Shown: piece by piece, positions 34,115 through 46,159 of the stretch
Position numbering within the stretch: the first letter of the stretch is position 1
Layout: every line of letters begins with the position of its first letter
From: Chrysemys picta bellii
Lineage: Eukaryota > Chordata > Testudines > Emydidae
NCBI RefSeq assembly: GCF_011386835.1
Contig: NC_088809.1
Coordinates: 17,390,637-17,454,636, forward strand
DNA length: 64,000 bases
Reading direction: 5' to 3'
The notes under the pieces: generated by a model
Database searches by the model: none
The model's input: only the letters and a program-made list of their open reading frames with translations
What the model was told of the DNA's origin: nothing
Translations under genes and position numbers: made by a program

Positions 34115-35228
34115 TGTGACGTTCTGTACCTTGTGGGAACACCCTACACCCCCATGTTCATCCTTATAATATGATTGTGTGGATCTAATGCAAAGTTTGT
34201 CATGTTGGGTGTCTTCGGAAGGTTCATGATATACTGAGCATTGTTGTTATGGTAATATCATAGTAATCATTGTTATAGTAGTGTTACGTTATAGGTTGTA
34301 ATTTCATGTATATAGTTATGAGGTTGAAAATGTGTCCTCATGGCTTAAAGCAAGCCCATGCAAAAACTCTGCAGAAGCAGAGGGGCAGTTCACACCTCAT
34401 CAGGGTTTGTATGGGACAAAACCAGCCCAGCCTCACAGGAGCAATGGACACTGGCCTAGGCAACAACAAAGGATCTGTTGGACTCTCGAGTGAGTCACTC
34501 CCCTTCCTTTGGTCAGTTTGGGACTGCGATGAGGTAATGCTCACATGACTCTGAAGGGGAAGGTAAAGTCAAGAGGGAAGAAAGGACATGATAAAAGGGA
34601 GAGAGGTTTGCCATGCTCTTCCTCTCTCTTCCACCTACATCTACAGACACCACACTAAGCGAGTCAAGTGCTGATCAAAGGGGAGAGCCTGGCTGAAGAG
34701 CAACCAGCCAGCCTGTGGTGAGAAGCATCTAAGTTTGAAAGGGCATTGAAAGTGTTAAGATAATCTTAGAATGCATTTTGCTTTTATTTCATTTGACCAA
34801 ATCTGACTTGTTATGCTTAGATTTTAAGTGATTATAAGTCAATCTTTGTAGTTAATAAATGTTTGTTTATTCTACCTGAAGCAGTGCGTTAGGTTTAAAG
34901 CGTGTCAGAGACTCCCCTTGTGATAACAAGTCAGGTACATATCAATTTCTTCGTTAAATTGATGAACTCCTATAATCTTGCAGTGTCCAGCGGGCATAAA
35001 TTGACACTGCAAGACAGAGGTTCCTAGGGTTGTGTCTGGGACCAGAGGTATTGGCTAGTGTCATTCGGTTGCAAGTAGCTGGGAGCAGCTTTCATGCCAG
35101 AGGTTGTGCGTGAACAGCCCAGGAGTGGGGGTTCTCACAGCAGAGCAGGGTAAGGCTGGCTCCCAGAGCCAAGGATTGGAGTGATCTAGCAGTTCACCGG
35201 TCCAGATAACACCGGGGGGAACGTCACA
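34115..35228 (+). mobile_element. Solo LTR (1114 bp) with perfect 10 bp terminal inverted ends
   Basis: It starts TGTGACGTTC and ends GAACGTCACA, which are exact inverted termini of the TG..CA type. The flanks are GAGAG at 34110-34114 and 35229-35233, a 5 bp TSD as left by many retroviral or LTR integrases. An AATAAA-containing stretch (GTTAATAAATGTTTGTTTAT, near 34852) could be the poly(A) signal, which favours the plus orientation. No coding sequence is present. The family was not identified. Confidence 0.75.
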
Positions 35229-35239
35229 GAGAGTTCCCT

Positions 35240-35700
35240 TTAGTGCAGCTGGCTAGGCTTTTCCCAGCAGGAGGTTCTGAGATCTAAGTTCTCAGGCGCT
35301 AGGATGGACAGTGTAGTGATTATCTTGAAGTCCTATGTGGCTATGGATTTGATGCACTCTGTAAGAATGGTTGGTTCATAATGTGTGTTTTTCCGTGTGT
35401 CATGCTGTGTGATAGATAGGGCAACCTCCTGCAATATCTTTGGGAGGCCATATTGTATTAAGTTTATGAATGGTTTATGTATCATTGTGGGTCAGATGTT
35501 GCATGCACTCCATCAAGGGAAGGTGAACACAGCTCCTCCAGGAAGTGAAAACAGTAGGGGATGGTTAGAGCAAATAATTCAGCTTTAACACCTCCAGAGA
35601 GGTATCACCTCTTGGGGAGGCTCGAATATTCTGGTTCAAACTAGATTCTCCAGAGACCAGCAGACAAGGAAAGGGTGCTTGGATAAATAACCTGAGTTTA
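35240..35700 (+). repeat. LTR-like sequence upstream of the tandem duplication
   Basis: The stretch appears continuous in character with the duplicated unit that follows (35701-36474), which holds an AATAAA. Together they may be one LTR about 1.1 kb long with its 3' part duplicated. No termini or TSD could be fixed. Confidence 0.35.
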
Positions 35701-36474
35701 AACTGACTTGAGGCCTTTCTTGTAACCAAGAAAACCAAGTTGAGCCCTATGTTGGAATTCGGGGTGATCACTGATAAGCTTTTTAGCGTGTGTGTAGGTT
35801 CTTTTATTGTTTTTATATTCTTTTTTTTTAATGCTGTTACTTTAATAATAAATGTGCTTGCTTAGAAGGAACTATGTGGTAACTTGTAACTGCTGGCAAT
35901 ACACTGTTCAAAGTCCATGGAGAGGAAGCAAAGCACAGGTGCTGCCGCCTTAAAAATCTCTGTCAGAAGAGAGAGAGACATGGGTCTCCCTCCAGGAGAG
36001 GCGACGGCTGGGAGCCAGAAATCTTTAAAAGGGTGCTCTCACAGACCACACAAGAGGAAATACTGGTGCAGTTGCCCTGAAATTGTGAACTGACTTGAGG
36101 CCTTTCTTGTAACCAAGAAAACCAAGTTGAGCCCTATGTTGGAATTCGGGGTGATCACTGATAAGCTTTTTAGCGTGTGTGTAGGTTCTTTTATTGTTTT
36201 TATATTCTTTTTTTTTAATGCTGTTACTTTAATAATAAATGTGCTTGCTTAGAAGGAACTATGTGGTAACTTGTAACTGCTGGCAATACACTGTTCAAAG
36301 TCCATGGAGAGGAAGCAAAGCACAGGTGCTGCCGCCTTAAAAATCTCTGTCAGAAGAGAGAGAGACATGGGTCTCCCTCCAGGAGAGGCGACGGCTGGGA
36401 GCCAGAAATCTTTAAAAGGGTGCTCTCACAGACCACACAGGAGGAAATACTGGTGCAGTTGCCCTGAAATTGTG
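35701..36474 (+). repeat. Tandem duplication, two 387 bp copies
   Basis: Copy 1 is 35701-36087 and copy 2 is 36088-36474. Both start AACTGACTTGAGGCCTTTCT and end GCCCTGAAATTGTG. One difference was seen by eye (CACAAGAGG versus CACAGGAGG). Each copy contains the same T9 run and an AATAAATGTGCTTGC poly(A)-type signal. Confidence 0.92.
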
Positions 36475-36870
36475 ATATGCTGTACCTATAAATGTGATTT
36501 TTAAAAGAAGATCAGATATTTGGCTTTTCATCCCTGTCATTATTCTTTTAAGAGGCTGTACTAATTTCCTCCTTCCAGTATTAGAAACTAACACTATCTG
36601 TTGATCTAGATATGAAAAGCAGAAGTATCTTTTAGCTGACTTCCAGATCAGCTGATGAAATTCTGCCCTTATCACTTGTAAACGTTTTGTAACTAGTTTG
36701 TTGATTGGTTTTGCTTTTCCTTCTGGATGTTTTTAACTTATAGCTCCCTGCTGACATTCTGCCTTCATTTTCTTCGAATCTTTTTCACATGCCTGCTACT
36801 GGAGGTTTTGGCTACATCCTTGCTTAGCCGACGCTATCACTCGGTAATCTTTCATTGTGTTTCCTTCTAG

Positions 36871-36972
36871 AGATCCACGTGGAGAAAATCCTTCATGCCA
36901 CATGTTTTCCGTGAGCCCTAAGACCACAGCTGTCCACAGTGTCATCTGAGATCCTGAGAGTCACACACAGTT
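36871..36972 (+). other. CAMKK1: CAMKK1 exon: 5' UTR part and splice acceptor
   Basis: The acceptor is the pyrimidine-rich TTCATTGTGTTTCCTTCTAG ending at 36870. The 102 bp between it and the ATG would be 5' UTR, implying at least one non-coding exon upstream, which was not identified. The acceptor is inferred from sequence, not from transcript data. Confidence 0.6.
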
Positions 36973-37440
36973 ATGGGAGATTCTCCAGCCGACACCACTG
37001 ATGAAGGTGCAGACACATGCTGCAAAGACACTCAGACTGACCTGGCAGAGAGAGTAGCAGCCATAGATGTTGCTGTTGGGCCTAATATAGATGACCAAAA
37101 TGTTCAAGAAGCAATAGAAGAGAATGACACAGTCTTTTCTGACAGTGTAGCAGACATGCAGAGGAATGGGATCCATAGTGACATGGTAACAAATGAATCT
37201 TTACCTTCACAAGACACAGAGGATGTTAATCAGATGAATGTTCCAAAGAAAGCTCCCACTAGGCCTGTTCTATCCAGCAGAAAGTTGTCTCTTCAAGAAA
37301 GACCTACAGGAAGCTACCTGGCTTCTACCAATGCTCCAGGCTATGGTCCTTATGCAACGGGACCTTTAACACATATCTCGCCACGTATAGTGAGGAGACC
37401 AACGATAGAGTCCAACCGGATCGCCATCTCAGATTCTGAG
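36973..37440 (+). CDS. CAMKK1: CAMKK1 first coding exon (N-terminal 156 residues)
   Basis: CaMKK1 is a cytoplasmic/nuclear Ser/Thr kinase that, when bound by Ca2+/calmodulin, phosphorylates the activation loops of CaMKI and CaMKIV. This exon encodes only the N-terminal regulatory region, not the kinase domain. Recognised family segments are AERVAAIDV (26-33), SSRKLSLQERPTGSYL (101-116), YGPYATGPLTHISPR (124-138) and RRPTIESNRIAISDSE (141-156). These match mammalian CAMKK1 better than CAMKK2, whose corresponding part lacks ERVAAIDV and PYATG. Ser106 in RKLS and Thr144 in RRPT sit at positions reported as PKA-regulated in mammals (Ser74 and Thr108). The longer acidic insert at 34-95 is absent from my recollection of the human protein. 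The ATG has G at -3 and +4. The exon ends at GAG|GTAGGT in phase 0, and the frame beyond 37440 is intron. The next exon (DCVQLNQY...) was not found in the window. Confidence 0.88.
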
Positions 37441-40210
37441 GTAGGTTTCTTCTCTGCTGTAATGATGATGCCAAGGTATGATGCTGTCTTTTCTGCCTGC
37501 TGATAGGAAACTTTAGCCTCCAAAGCCAATAGTTTCAGAGGCACTAAATTTAACTTATGCATAAATGCCTAAAAACAATAATCTATGATTATAAGCAACT
37601 TGTAGCATAGGTTGTAACATAGGTAAATAACTTGTATATGTCTGTGCCTTCAACACTTGAAGCAGTCTTTACTTCTATTGTAAATGGACCATCTGATCAT
37701 CTAGGTCATGATTCAGTAAGCTACGTAAGCATGTGCCCAGCACATGAGTTGTCCCATTGAAGTTAATGCCTTCCTTATAACTATTCCAGTTGAATAGTAG
37801 AAGCAGCAGCATGGTAAGCTAAATTTGGTACCCCATAATTTTTTTTTAATGAGTAGAGGTAAGGCTGGTTTCAAATGGATTTCCTTGGGTTTTTTTACCG
37901 CATGGGCCCTCAAGAAGTTTATCTGCTGTGGCAGCTTTGTCATGTTTATTTTATGGGTTTACGCATGTGGAGATCAGGCATTTCCCATCATGCCACGTGA
38001 ATGAGGTTGTGGTTATTGGAGACATGATTTAATTTCATATGAACTGTAAATATATTGCCATCTCCCTCTCCTGATTTTTACATTTTTATTGACTTTCAAA
38101 AATAATTCCTCAGGTAGAAGCTAAATTCCTCAGACAGTGTTTCCAGGATTGCATGGACTCCCACAGAGCCCCACCAAACAGCTTTGTGAATGTGCAGATT
38201 ACACAGTCCTATTTCACACCTCAGAGCTCACTGAATAAAATAAGGCATGCAGCAGTCCACGGTGGTAACACAAGCTGTACAGTGCTTGAATAATACAGGA
38301 AGTGCTCACAGACAATGTTGAAACTTTGATAGGGTTTTCTTTGAAAGCTCTGCATAATGAAAGGCCTGTATTCCTTTTGTAGGCCGTGTAACCCGCTCTC
38401 AGAATAGCACTTACAACTTCACTCGTACCATATAAAGCTATTCTGAACAGAGTACTGAAAAACAATCCTGACTGGAGGGAGGCAAAGATGTACCAATCTT
38501 TTCCTTCTCTAATGTGTGAGATTCCAGGATACATAAGGCCATTGGTAGTTCTCTTAAGGCCAGATTTCCAAAGAGCTCAGCTCTAGAGCTGGTGAGGATT
38601 TTTTTCATTGGAAAATGCTGATTCATCAAAACCAAAACCTTTGGGGGAAATTTATTGGTTTTGACAAAGCTTTTGTCAGGAAGGTGTCTTAGATCCAGGA
38701 TAAAATTTAGAGAGAGAGAGAGACCCCAGGCTAAAGTAGCCAATAGCTCAGGAGCTGGGGAGACCCAAGTTCAAGTCTTTGCTCTTAATGAGGTTGAATC
38801 TGGGTCTTCCACGTCTCTGGTGAATGCCCTTTGTGAAAGGGCTTTGTTTTGTTCTGATGCAGAACAAAAACAAATACTGAAATCTCAAATATTTTTGCAA
38901 AACACAATCCTTGTTTTCTGGCCAGCCCTACTCAGCTCCCATTTGGTCGCTTATTTTGGTGCCTAAATGGGAGCTGAGCTTTTTTGAACATCTATCCCTA
39001 CGTGTAGATGCTGAGCACTCAAGAATCTGGCTCCTCCATGAATATTTCATTCTGGCCACATGCCTGTTTCCCCGTGTTTCTCTTCCTCTTTTGCTTCCTG
39101 TTTCTTACCTTCCTCATTTCTCTACTTTTTACAGAAAGATAGCTGCCAAGCCAATACAGTTCAGTGACCGGTGGTTTCATGGTGAGGTTTCATCTTTCAT
39201 CATTAGATAGTAAGAATTTAGTGACACCTCCTGCCCTTCCCCTGCATGGGACTTGAAGGTCCCTGACTGCAAAGACCAGAACTGTCCCTCTGCATGTAGT
39301 AGAGTGGAAGCAGGATTTGGGGAGTGTACATGGGGGGGTGAGGATCCCCAGCTCATCGCAGTGTAATGCTTCTTGGAGATTCCTCTGTGGCAGGGGGAAG
39401 GAGGTTGGAGTTGAAGGTGGATAGGAGTAGGTGCAAGTGGTGATGGAGCAGGGAGTCTGTGACTACACAATATCTGATAGCCTTGTCCTACATAGAGGGG
39501 TTGCTGCTCCAGCCCTGAGGTTGCAGTAGGAGGCATAGAACAGCTGGGATGGGGAATCTTTTTCCCCCTCCATCACCTATACTGAGAACCCTCAGCACAA
39601 TCTGGTCACTCAAGCGGTTGCTGGAAGAGAGAGGTTCGATGGCAGTTTCCACACCATTATTGCCGCCAAATCTCCTTTCCCTCTGGAAGCAGCAGCTAGA
39701 TGGAGGAACACGGTACCCTTTCAGGTGGGCCCCAGTTCTCCAGTTTCATAGTCTTCTCATGTACTTGCCTCCCTTAGTGTGGGAGACTTTAATAGCTTGG
39801 GGGGTTCAGTGGGGCGAGGTGCATTTTGTGGTGTCTGAATTGTTTGCTCCACAGGAAGGGTTTCGGTGGTGGTCATCAGAGATGAGAGAGGTTACATGGC
39901 CAGTCCACAGAAACGACTTGACAGTGAAGGTGAGGAGGGGAAGATGAGTGACTCAGTAAAGACAGGGGGATTCAGGATCTGTTGGAAGGAAGAGCCGAGG
40001 CCTTCTTAAAGGGATGGGTAATATCAAAAGGTTCAGAGAGTCAGATGAACATCTAAATTATTGGATGCATAACTAAAGGTTTTAAGGTACTGCCCACAGC
40101 TTATCCTTATGGGCTAACTCCTAACCTTTTACACCCATGCCACCCTGCTGCAGTCAGTGAGGTGTAGCTGAGGGCAGAGGATAGCTCTGTATTATGGAGG
40201 CTACATCGTT
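37441..40210 (+). other. Start of the CAMKK1 intron; no further exon recognised
   Basis: GTAGGT at 37441 is the donor. The stretch has scattered MITE-like hairpin relics (for example CTCAGCTCCCATTTGG... at 38934 mirrored at 38968). The frames at 39177-39536 and 39549-39947 have no recognised domain. Confidence 0.5.
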
Positions 40211-40214
40211 TAAT

Positions 40215-40430
40215 AGCTAGAGCATGAGCCTGGAAGTCAAAACTCTGGGTTCTAATCCAAACTCTACCATTTAGTTACTGAATGACCTTGGGCAAAGTCA
40301 CTTAGCCTTCCTGTGGTTTAATTTTCCCCATCTGAAGAATGGATATAATTCTGCTTACTCCCTTTGTAAATCCCATTTTGATCCTCAGGTGAAAGATACT
40401 GTAAAAGCACAAATTATTATTACTTTTAAA
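40215..40430 (+). repeat. MIR-like SINE
   Basis: 'atagctagagcatgagcctggaagtc', 'aatgaccttgggcaaagtcactt' and 'ttttccccatctgaagaatgg' follow the MIR order in sense. Confidence 0.7.
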
Positions 40431-40434
40431 CTAT

Positions 40435-42115
40435 TGTTCTGTTGTATTTTTTGGAGTGGCGGACCTTTGTGAGTCACTGAGCAGTGAGATAGGAATTCAT
40501 TGCACTCTAGCACTAATAAAAGAAAATATATGAATATAACAAACTATAGGTGTCTGCAGTATTCTTTAGCCCCAGTAATATGCTTTAATGGAGGTTCAGA
40601 ACAAATTTCAGAAAACTTACTTGACTTCTATATGTCAGTGCTGTAATTCTGCAGTGATTTTTACAGTGCTGGAAATGAAATTTGTTTCAAGGTAACTGCA
40701 GTGGAATATATTTATAACAAGTTCCAATCTGCAGGGAAATTCAAAAGAATCAAAACCCTCATATATAAAATCAATATCTTAGTCAATAGATGTTGCTTTC
40801 GAAAAGAAGCTTGGTTTGAAAGGCAAATGCAGAGACCTTCATTTCTCTGTTCCAGTAGCAGTTTTTATTGTGCAGTGCTGCATTTTTAATAGTCAGTTTA
40901 ACGTAGCTATTAAGAGCCCTGCTACACCATGACTGAAATACTTAACAAAGCTGCATTCTGTGGAAAGCATCATTCATATTAATGGAGTGTCACTGCAACA
41001 GGAAGAGGTGAAGGGATACATTGGCAGGGAGTCTAAGTCAGAGGGACCTTGTGATATTTTTAAAGACAACAATATTATGGTTCAGGTTTTAAGGGTAGCC
41101 TGGAAATCTATAGGCCCAATCTTGTAGACTTTGGTTATGGTTTTTATTATCTGTATATTTTGCAGTACAGGCTTTTCCCATCCAGCACTCCTCTAGAATC
41201 CTTCATTTGTTCAGTATAGAGTGTGGGTATGTGCACCCAGAAGTTTTCATCTGTTTCTTTCTGTATTTGTACAGTACCTAGCACAGTGGGCCCCAGCTGT
41301 GATCAGGGCTCCCCAGGCACTACCGTAATTCAAATAATGGTATCTTCCTGTTTGCTTTCCAGGCCACTTCTGCCCTGATTTACATCCAACATAACCCCAC
41401 TTGCTTCAGACAATCATTTTCAAAAAGCAAGGATGAACAAATCTTTCTGTAGTTGATTGTGCCACACAAGCAGGGTTCATTCTTACCTGTATACCTAGGT
41501 ATTTAGTTGTACCCTGGGGAGCTGGGTGTGCCAATCTGTGTGAACTGGGATGAGAAGGTGCTCTAGGCTCTTGGATAGGGATCTGCAGTCTTTGTGAGGG
41601 AGGGGCAGAGTTACCTTGGGGAGAAAAGTTGCTATGGATTTGTTTGTTTTCCCCCCTGAGCTTTGATTCTCATAAGCATTTAGGGGTAAATTTAGAGGCA
41701 GGTTGAGGGCTTGCGTCCACATGCTCACAGATACTTGGTTTCCTGGGAGCAAACTGTAGGTGTTGGTCATGTTTGTGGAATACACATTCCTTAGTACGTC
41801 AGTGTGGTCTGTATGTTTAAGGTCAGCACGGTTATCTATCCAGAAAATACTTTTTTTCCCCATCGAGGCTAATCTTTTATGGCATCTGTATGAGTAGACC
41901 AACGCCTCCGGCTAGTATTCTTCTAGGAAGTGTCCAGGATAATTGTGCTTCTGTGAGGTGTTTCTCCGTAAGACATTACAAACTGAAATGAGAGGGAAAC
42001 ATGCAGGACAGTAGGCTCTGGGTCAGATTTTGAAAGCTTGGCCTCCATTAAGACATCAGTACTATGCTTACACCAAAAATTTTATTTACTCATGTGGAAG
42101 TTTAAAATACAACCT
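40435..42115. other. Intronic stretch; SINE-tail relic near 41255-41340, otherwise nothing recognised
   Basis: 'tgtatttgtacagtacctagcac' (about 41263) is a SINE-tail relic. The 135-codon minus-strand frame at 41495-41902 resembles no known domain. Confidence 0.4.
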
Positions 42116-42117
42116 CA

Positions 42118-42400
42118 CATTATTATTATTATTGCTCAATTGTATTATAGTAGCATCTAGCAGTCCCAACCAACATTGGGATGCAATTGTGTTGAGTGCT
42201 GTTTAGACAGATAGGACAGCATCTCTGCCCCAAAGAGCTTACAGTTTAAATAGACATGATACACAAAGGGATGTGATGGGAAACTGAGGCACTGGGAGGT
42301 GAAGTGGCTTTCCAAAGGTCACACAGGAAGAGCCACAGCTAGGAACTGAACCCATATATCCCAAGTCCCCAACAAGTCCTTTATCATAAGACTGTTCTTC
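42118..42400 (-). repeat. MIR-like SINE, near full length
   Basis: Starts with (ATT)n tail at 42120 and continues 'ccccaaagagcttacagttt', 'gggaaactgaggcactggg' and 'gaactgaacccatat', the reverse of MIR. Confidence 0.7.
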
Positions 42401-42404
42401 CTCT

Positions 42405-44065
42405 CTGGCCAACCCATGCAGTGATTAAGATAGTCAGCAGCAACCTCTTATCCTGTAATGGAATAACTCCTTTAGCTCCCTCGGTGGAGAACTGTGCTGA
42501 AGAGTCTGGGCCCTATCTGTACCGATGAGCCATCCTGTGGGGTTGTTATACATGCTATTTCCAACTAGGGAGATGGGCCAAAAAGAGAAATGGAGGCTGA
42601 CTCAAATAGAACTTTACTGGACAGTGGTACTGAAAAGTAAGCAGTGAAGGTGGTTGCTTTTTATTACAGAAAACAGGACTGATGACGCTGTTCTGTAAGA
42701 GATGACAGGCAGAGGGGAAATATGGGCAATTACAGAGAATGTAGAGCAGAGGCTAATCACTGACTAGTGAAGCTCAGAGATATTTGGTATCACAAGGAGA
42801 GGTGAGAATGAATAAATGGAGTGATGCAATGGTATCTTTTGCACAACTACCACTATGTTGTTTATCATTTGTTAAGCATGGACTGTGAGCTCAGATCTGT
42901 ACAGGACACAATACAGACAGTTCCTCTTCCAGCATACTTGCAGTCAAAACAAGATAGTATGGTTGACAAAGATGTATGAGGAAGCCCCCAGGATGAATAG
43001 GAATTTGTTTAAAGCTTACACTATTATCTGTTCACTTGCTTCTTGTATGCTTCACTGCAGAAGAGAGTCATTAGGGTGGATTTGAATGAAGAAAGAGTAG
43101 TGACTTGGCAGAGTGGAGTTATGGGCAGGGAGGGGGGACATTCCAAGTGTCTTGGTTGACACCACATTGAGGCTTTTATCCTGCCGGGGATGAAATGGGA
43201 CTGTGGTGATAATTATGATCATGCTGTGCTGCTTTTTATACAGATCCCTAAGGAAGCTTTGGTAAACAGTTCCTTTGTGAGCTGAGAGGCCAGTAGGGCA
43301 GGCTCACAGACTTGCTTCTCCAGTAGTTGACTAACCGCCAGGTTTCAGTGCAGATGATCGTTCAAGTCCTTTCCGGGTGAGTCCTGTGGGACACATTTGT
43401 ACTGGAGGAGTTGGTAACCTGCATGTGTTAAAGCACCTTTAAAACTGCTCCTTTCTCCTTGCAATGACTGTTTGGCATCATCAGTCAATGTCTTTCTAGA
43501 GACAGTGCATCCATCATTCAGAGCTAGCAGTGATTACCCAAGGTAAATTATAGTCTTTGCAAAAATGAAGATTAAATCCATGAACATCCGCACTTTGTCA
43601 GATATGCAGGGATAGTCTACGTCAATCAGAAACCAAGATGGATTGTCCAGCTACACCCTGGGATGTATCAGAATTTCCGATGCGGGATTGGCTATGCTTT
43701 CATCAATCATTATACCAGGAGTTGCAACAGTTCAGTGCTTTGCCACCATAGTTCCTATGTTTAAAACTAATCTCAAAAAAATACTAAAGAATGTGCTGCG
43801 GGTAGATGGATGGGATGATCTGATAGGTCTATCTACTGTGGATCTCTGATGTATTATAGAAGAGCCTGCCATACACCTATAGAGATTCTGCTAGTCCTTT
43901 GGGGGTTGCTGTTCCTTGCCTAGAAAGCTGCGTAGAAATCTCCTTTCAGGAGAGGGGCTAGTTCTTGAACTGTGGCCAGGAGGACCCGTTGCATGTGTTC
44001 TTGCCCTAACTCTGTAGTACACTTACTGTGTAATTCCTTTAAGATTGATTAATATTACTAATGAG
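42405..44065. other. Intronic stretch, nothing recognised
   Basis: No exon or named repeat was identified. Confidence 0.4.
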
Positions 44066-44069
44066 ATTA

Positions 44070-44250
44070 CTTGCTTTTGATCCATGGATCTCAAAATGCC
44101 TTAAAAAGAGGAGTAACGTGATCTTCAACTGAAGCACAAAGAGTTTTAGTACTAAGGTCCATAATAAGTCATTGCAGAGCTAGGATTAGAACATAGGTCT
44201 CCTAACACAGAGTCCAGTGTTCTATCCACTGGACTGCACTGTCTCCTTCA
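44070..44250 (-). repeat. Diverged MIR-like SINE
   Basis: 'gcagagctaggattagaacataggtctcctaac' and 'tatccactggactgcactgtc' match the reversed MIR head. Confidence 0.55.
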
Positions 44251-44299
44251 GTATGAGCTGTTTGTATATACAGCTCGCAGCTTCCTCTTCATTATATAC

Positions 44300-45421
44300 A
44301 AGATGATGAGGGGATAGCTATAACATACCCAGGGTACAATCCAGACTAATGAGTAGCTGTGTCACCCCTGCCCTCTAACCTGGGGTGCCCTTTACAATGC
44401 TTTGCTGCTGTCGCCTCCAGTCTGGACTGCTCCCAGGCAGCCTCCAGCTTGAAAGTCACTCCTAGCTGTGTCAGTATGTGTGTGCTGCCCTCCAGCCTTG
44501 GCTCTTACCAGCCTTGGTTATACTGCAGGGTGACCCCAACACACTCTGTCTTAGATTCCCCCCTTTCTACCCCCCAGAATGTATGTCTTATATTGCCCAG
44601 CCTTCTCCTGGACAATACAGACTTTATATGAATTTGTATTTGTTTAATAGAAATAATATGCACACATTTTGTTCCCTAAATGGAGTTTCACAGACACTTC
44701 AGTTTAAACATATTGGATTAGATAAAACAAGTTTATTAACTACAAAGAGAGAGATTTTAAGTGAGTACAAGTAATGAAGCCTAAAAGTGAGAGATGGTTA
44801 CAAGAAAAATCAAGATAAAAAGCAACTGGTTCCTAAATTAACAAACTAAGTTAAATTCAAAGCAAAGTTTTTCTCACCACATGCTCGCAGCAATTTTACA
44901 GACCAAACTTCTTAGGTCAGGACCCCTTTTCAAGTTCAATGGCTGCTTTCTTTGTCCCTTGTGGTGCAGTGAACTAATGGACACAGAGAAAGAGAGAGGA
45001 TGAGTGTGTTGGGGTATTTGTCCCTCCTTTTTGTATTGTCCGTCCCTTCTTGGAAAACATTTCCAGCTGAGATTCTGGAGACAAAAAGTGGAGAAGGATG
45101 TTCCCTAATCTGTTTGAGTTTCTTTTTTCTACCCTTCCTGCTTGATGACTGTTTACTGCTTAAATGCAAAGTAAGCACAGCACACATTCCTTTTTTTGAA
45201 ACGGTCCTGTTTGTCAACTTCTGCTATGGTATGGAACATGTGTTAATAGCATTATACAGGGAAATCTTATAACTTCACATACAATGCTGCCACACATATT
45301 TTATCAGAACAACATTGACTAGCAAATCATGAGTTTTCAGATGATACCTCACACGGCATACTTGTAGAAAGATTATTACAGCAGTGTGTAGGGTGTGGAC
45401 CCAAGAGTACATTCTGTCACA
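44300..45421 (-). mobile_element. LTR-like unit, minus orientation
   Basis: In minus sense it begins TGTGACAGAATGTACTCTTG at 45421. It runs about 1.1 kb with no coding domain. The opposite end is near the TGTGTCACCCCTG at 44358 or a little further left. A clean TSD was not found, so its class is inferred from the TGTGACA start and general layout. Confidence 0.5.
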
Positions 45422-45424
45422 ATA

Positions 45425-46145
45425 GATTTTTATGCTGACTTTGCCAGATTCCTCCTTTGGCTATGTTGTTAGAACTGAAATCTGGTTTATTGTCAGGATG
45501 GGACTCTGGTGCCTGTATTTATAAAAAATTGAAGATGGGAGCTTCTCTCTCTGAAAAATCTCATTACCGACTGACTTGGAATCTCCTTATCGCGTCTTAC
45601 ATAAAACGACAGAGATATTATAAATGAAAAAGAAAATGTAAGAACTCTAAAATACCATGATGGAGTACTGTATTTGAAAATACACCACTCCTTCTCCTCC
45701 CCCTGCCAAAAAATAAAAGAAAAAAATTATAGGCAGCTGGCGAAAGCAAAAGACCCCTTTCTCCATTTGCTAATCCGACTCTTTCTTCCCCCACCTACCT
45801 AGTATGGTTAATTGGATCACCCTTTCTTTCCCCCAGACTCTCCTGACTGATTAAATTGTCCATTTCTCTCTTGCTCTGTCTCACATTCTCACACTCACAC
45901 ACTTTCTCTCTCCTCTCCCTGGGTGTTTGAATTCACCATCCCCAGAGTCCTATCCATCCCCTGGGATCACTGATTAAGTTGTCCCTATCTCTTTGTTGCT
46001 CAGGCAACGTAGTGTGTATAAGTGTAAGGCCATACAGCACATGCTTAGCAGAAGCAGAGAGCATGAGACCAGGTAAGTGGTTGCTCTTTCTCGGTTCTCA
46101 GTGCTCTTGCTGCTGCTGCTGTACTCCGATAGGCTGAGAGACTGT
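45425..46145. other. Intronic stretch, nothing recognised
   Basis: Contains CT-rich runs (45770-45920). No exon was identified. Confidence 0.4.
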
Positions 46146-46159
46146 CTTTAAGGATCTGC

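Noticed and set aside
36973..37440. CAMKK2 rather than CAMKK1
   Set aside because: Both share RKLSLQER and RRPT(I/V)ES, but ERVAAIDV, SYL, PYATGP.(S/T)HISPR and AISD fit CAMKK1.
39134..39180. Possible small exon (TTTTTACAG acceptor, CATG|GTGAGG donor-like end; reads KIAAKPIQFSDRWFH)
   Set aside because: The peptide is not recognised, does not match any part of CAMKK1 as I know it, and the surrounding sequence is ordinary. Splice-like signals alone occur often by chance.
39549..39947. 132-codon + strand open frame
   Set aside because: No domain recognised. It overlaps other frames and is likely chance in intronic sequence.
41495..41902. 135-codon minus-strand open frame
   Set aside because: No recognisable domain, no splice or neighbour context, and composition like the surrounding DNA.
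44300..45421. Exact LTR borders and TSD
   Set aside because: TGTGACA at one end is clear, but no matching direct repeat was found at plausible opposite ends.
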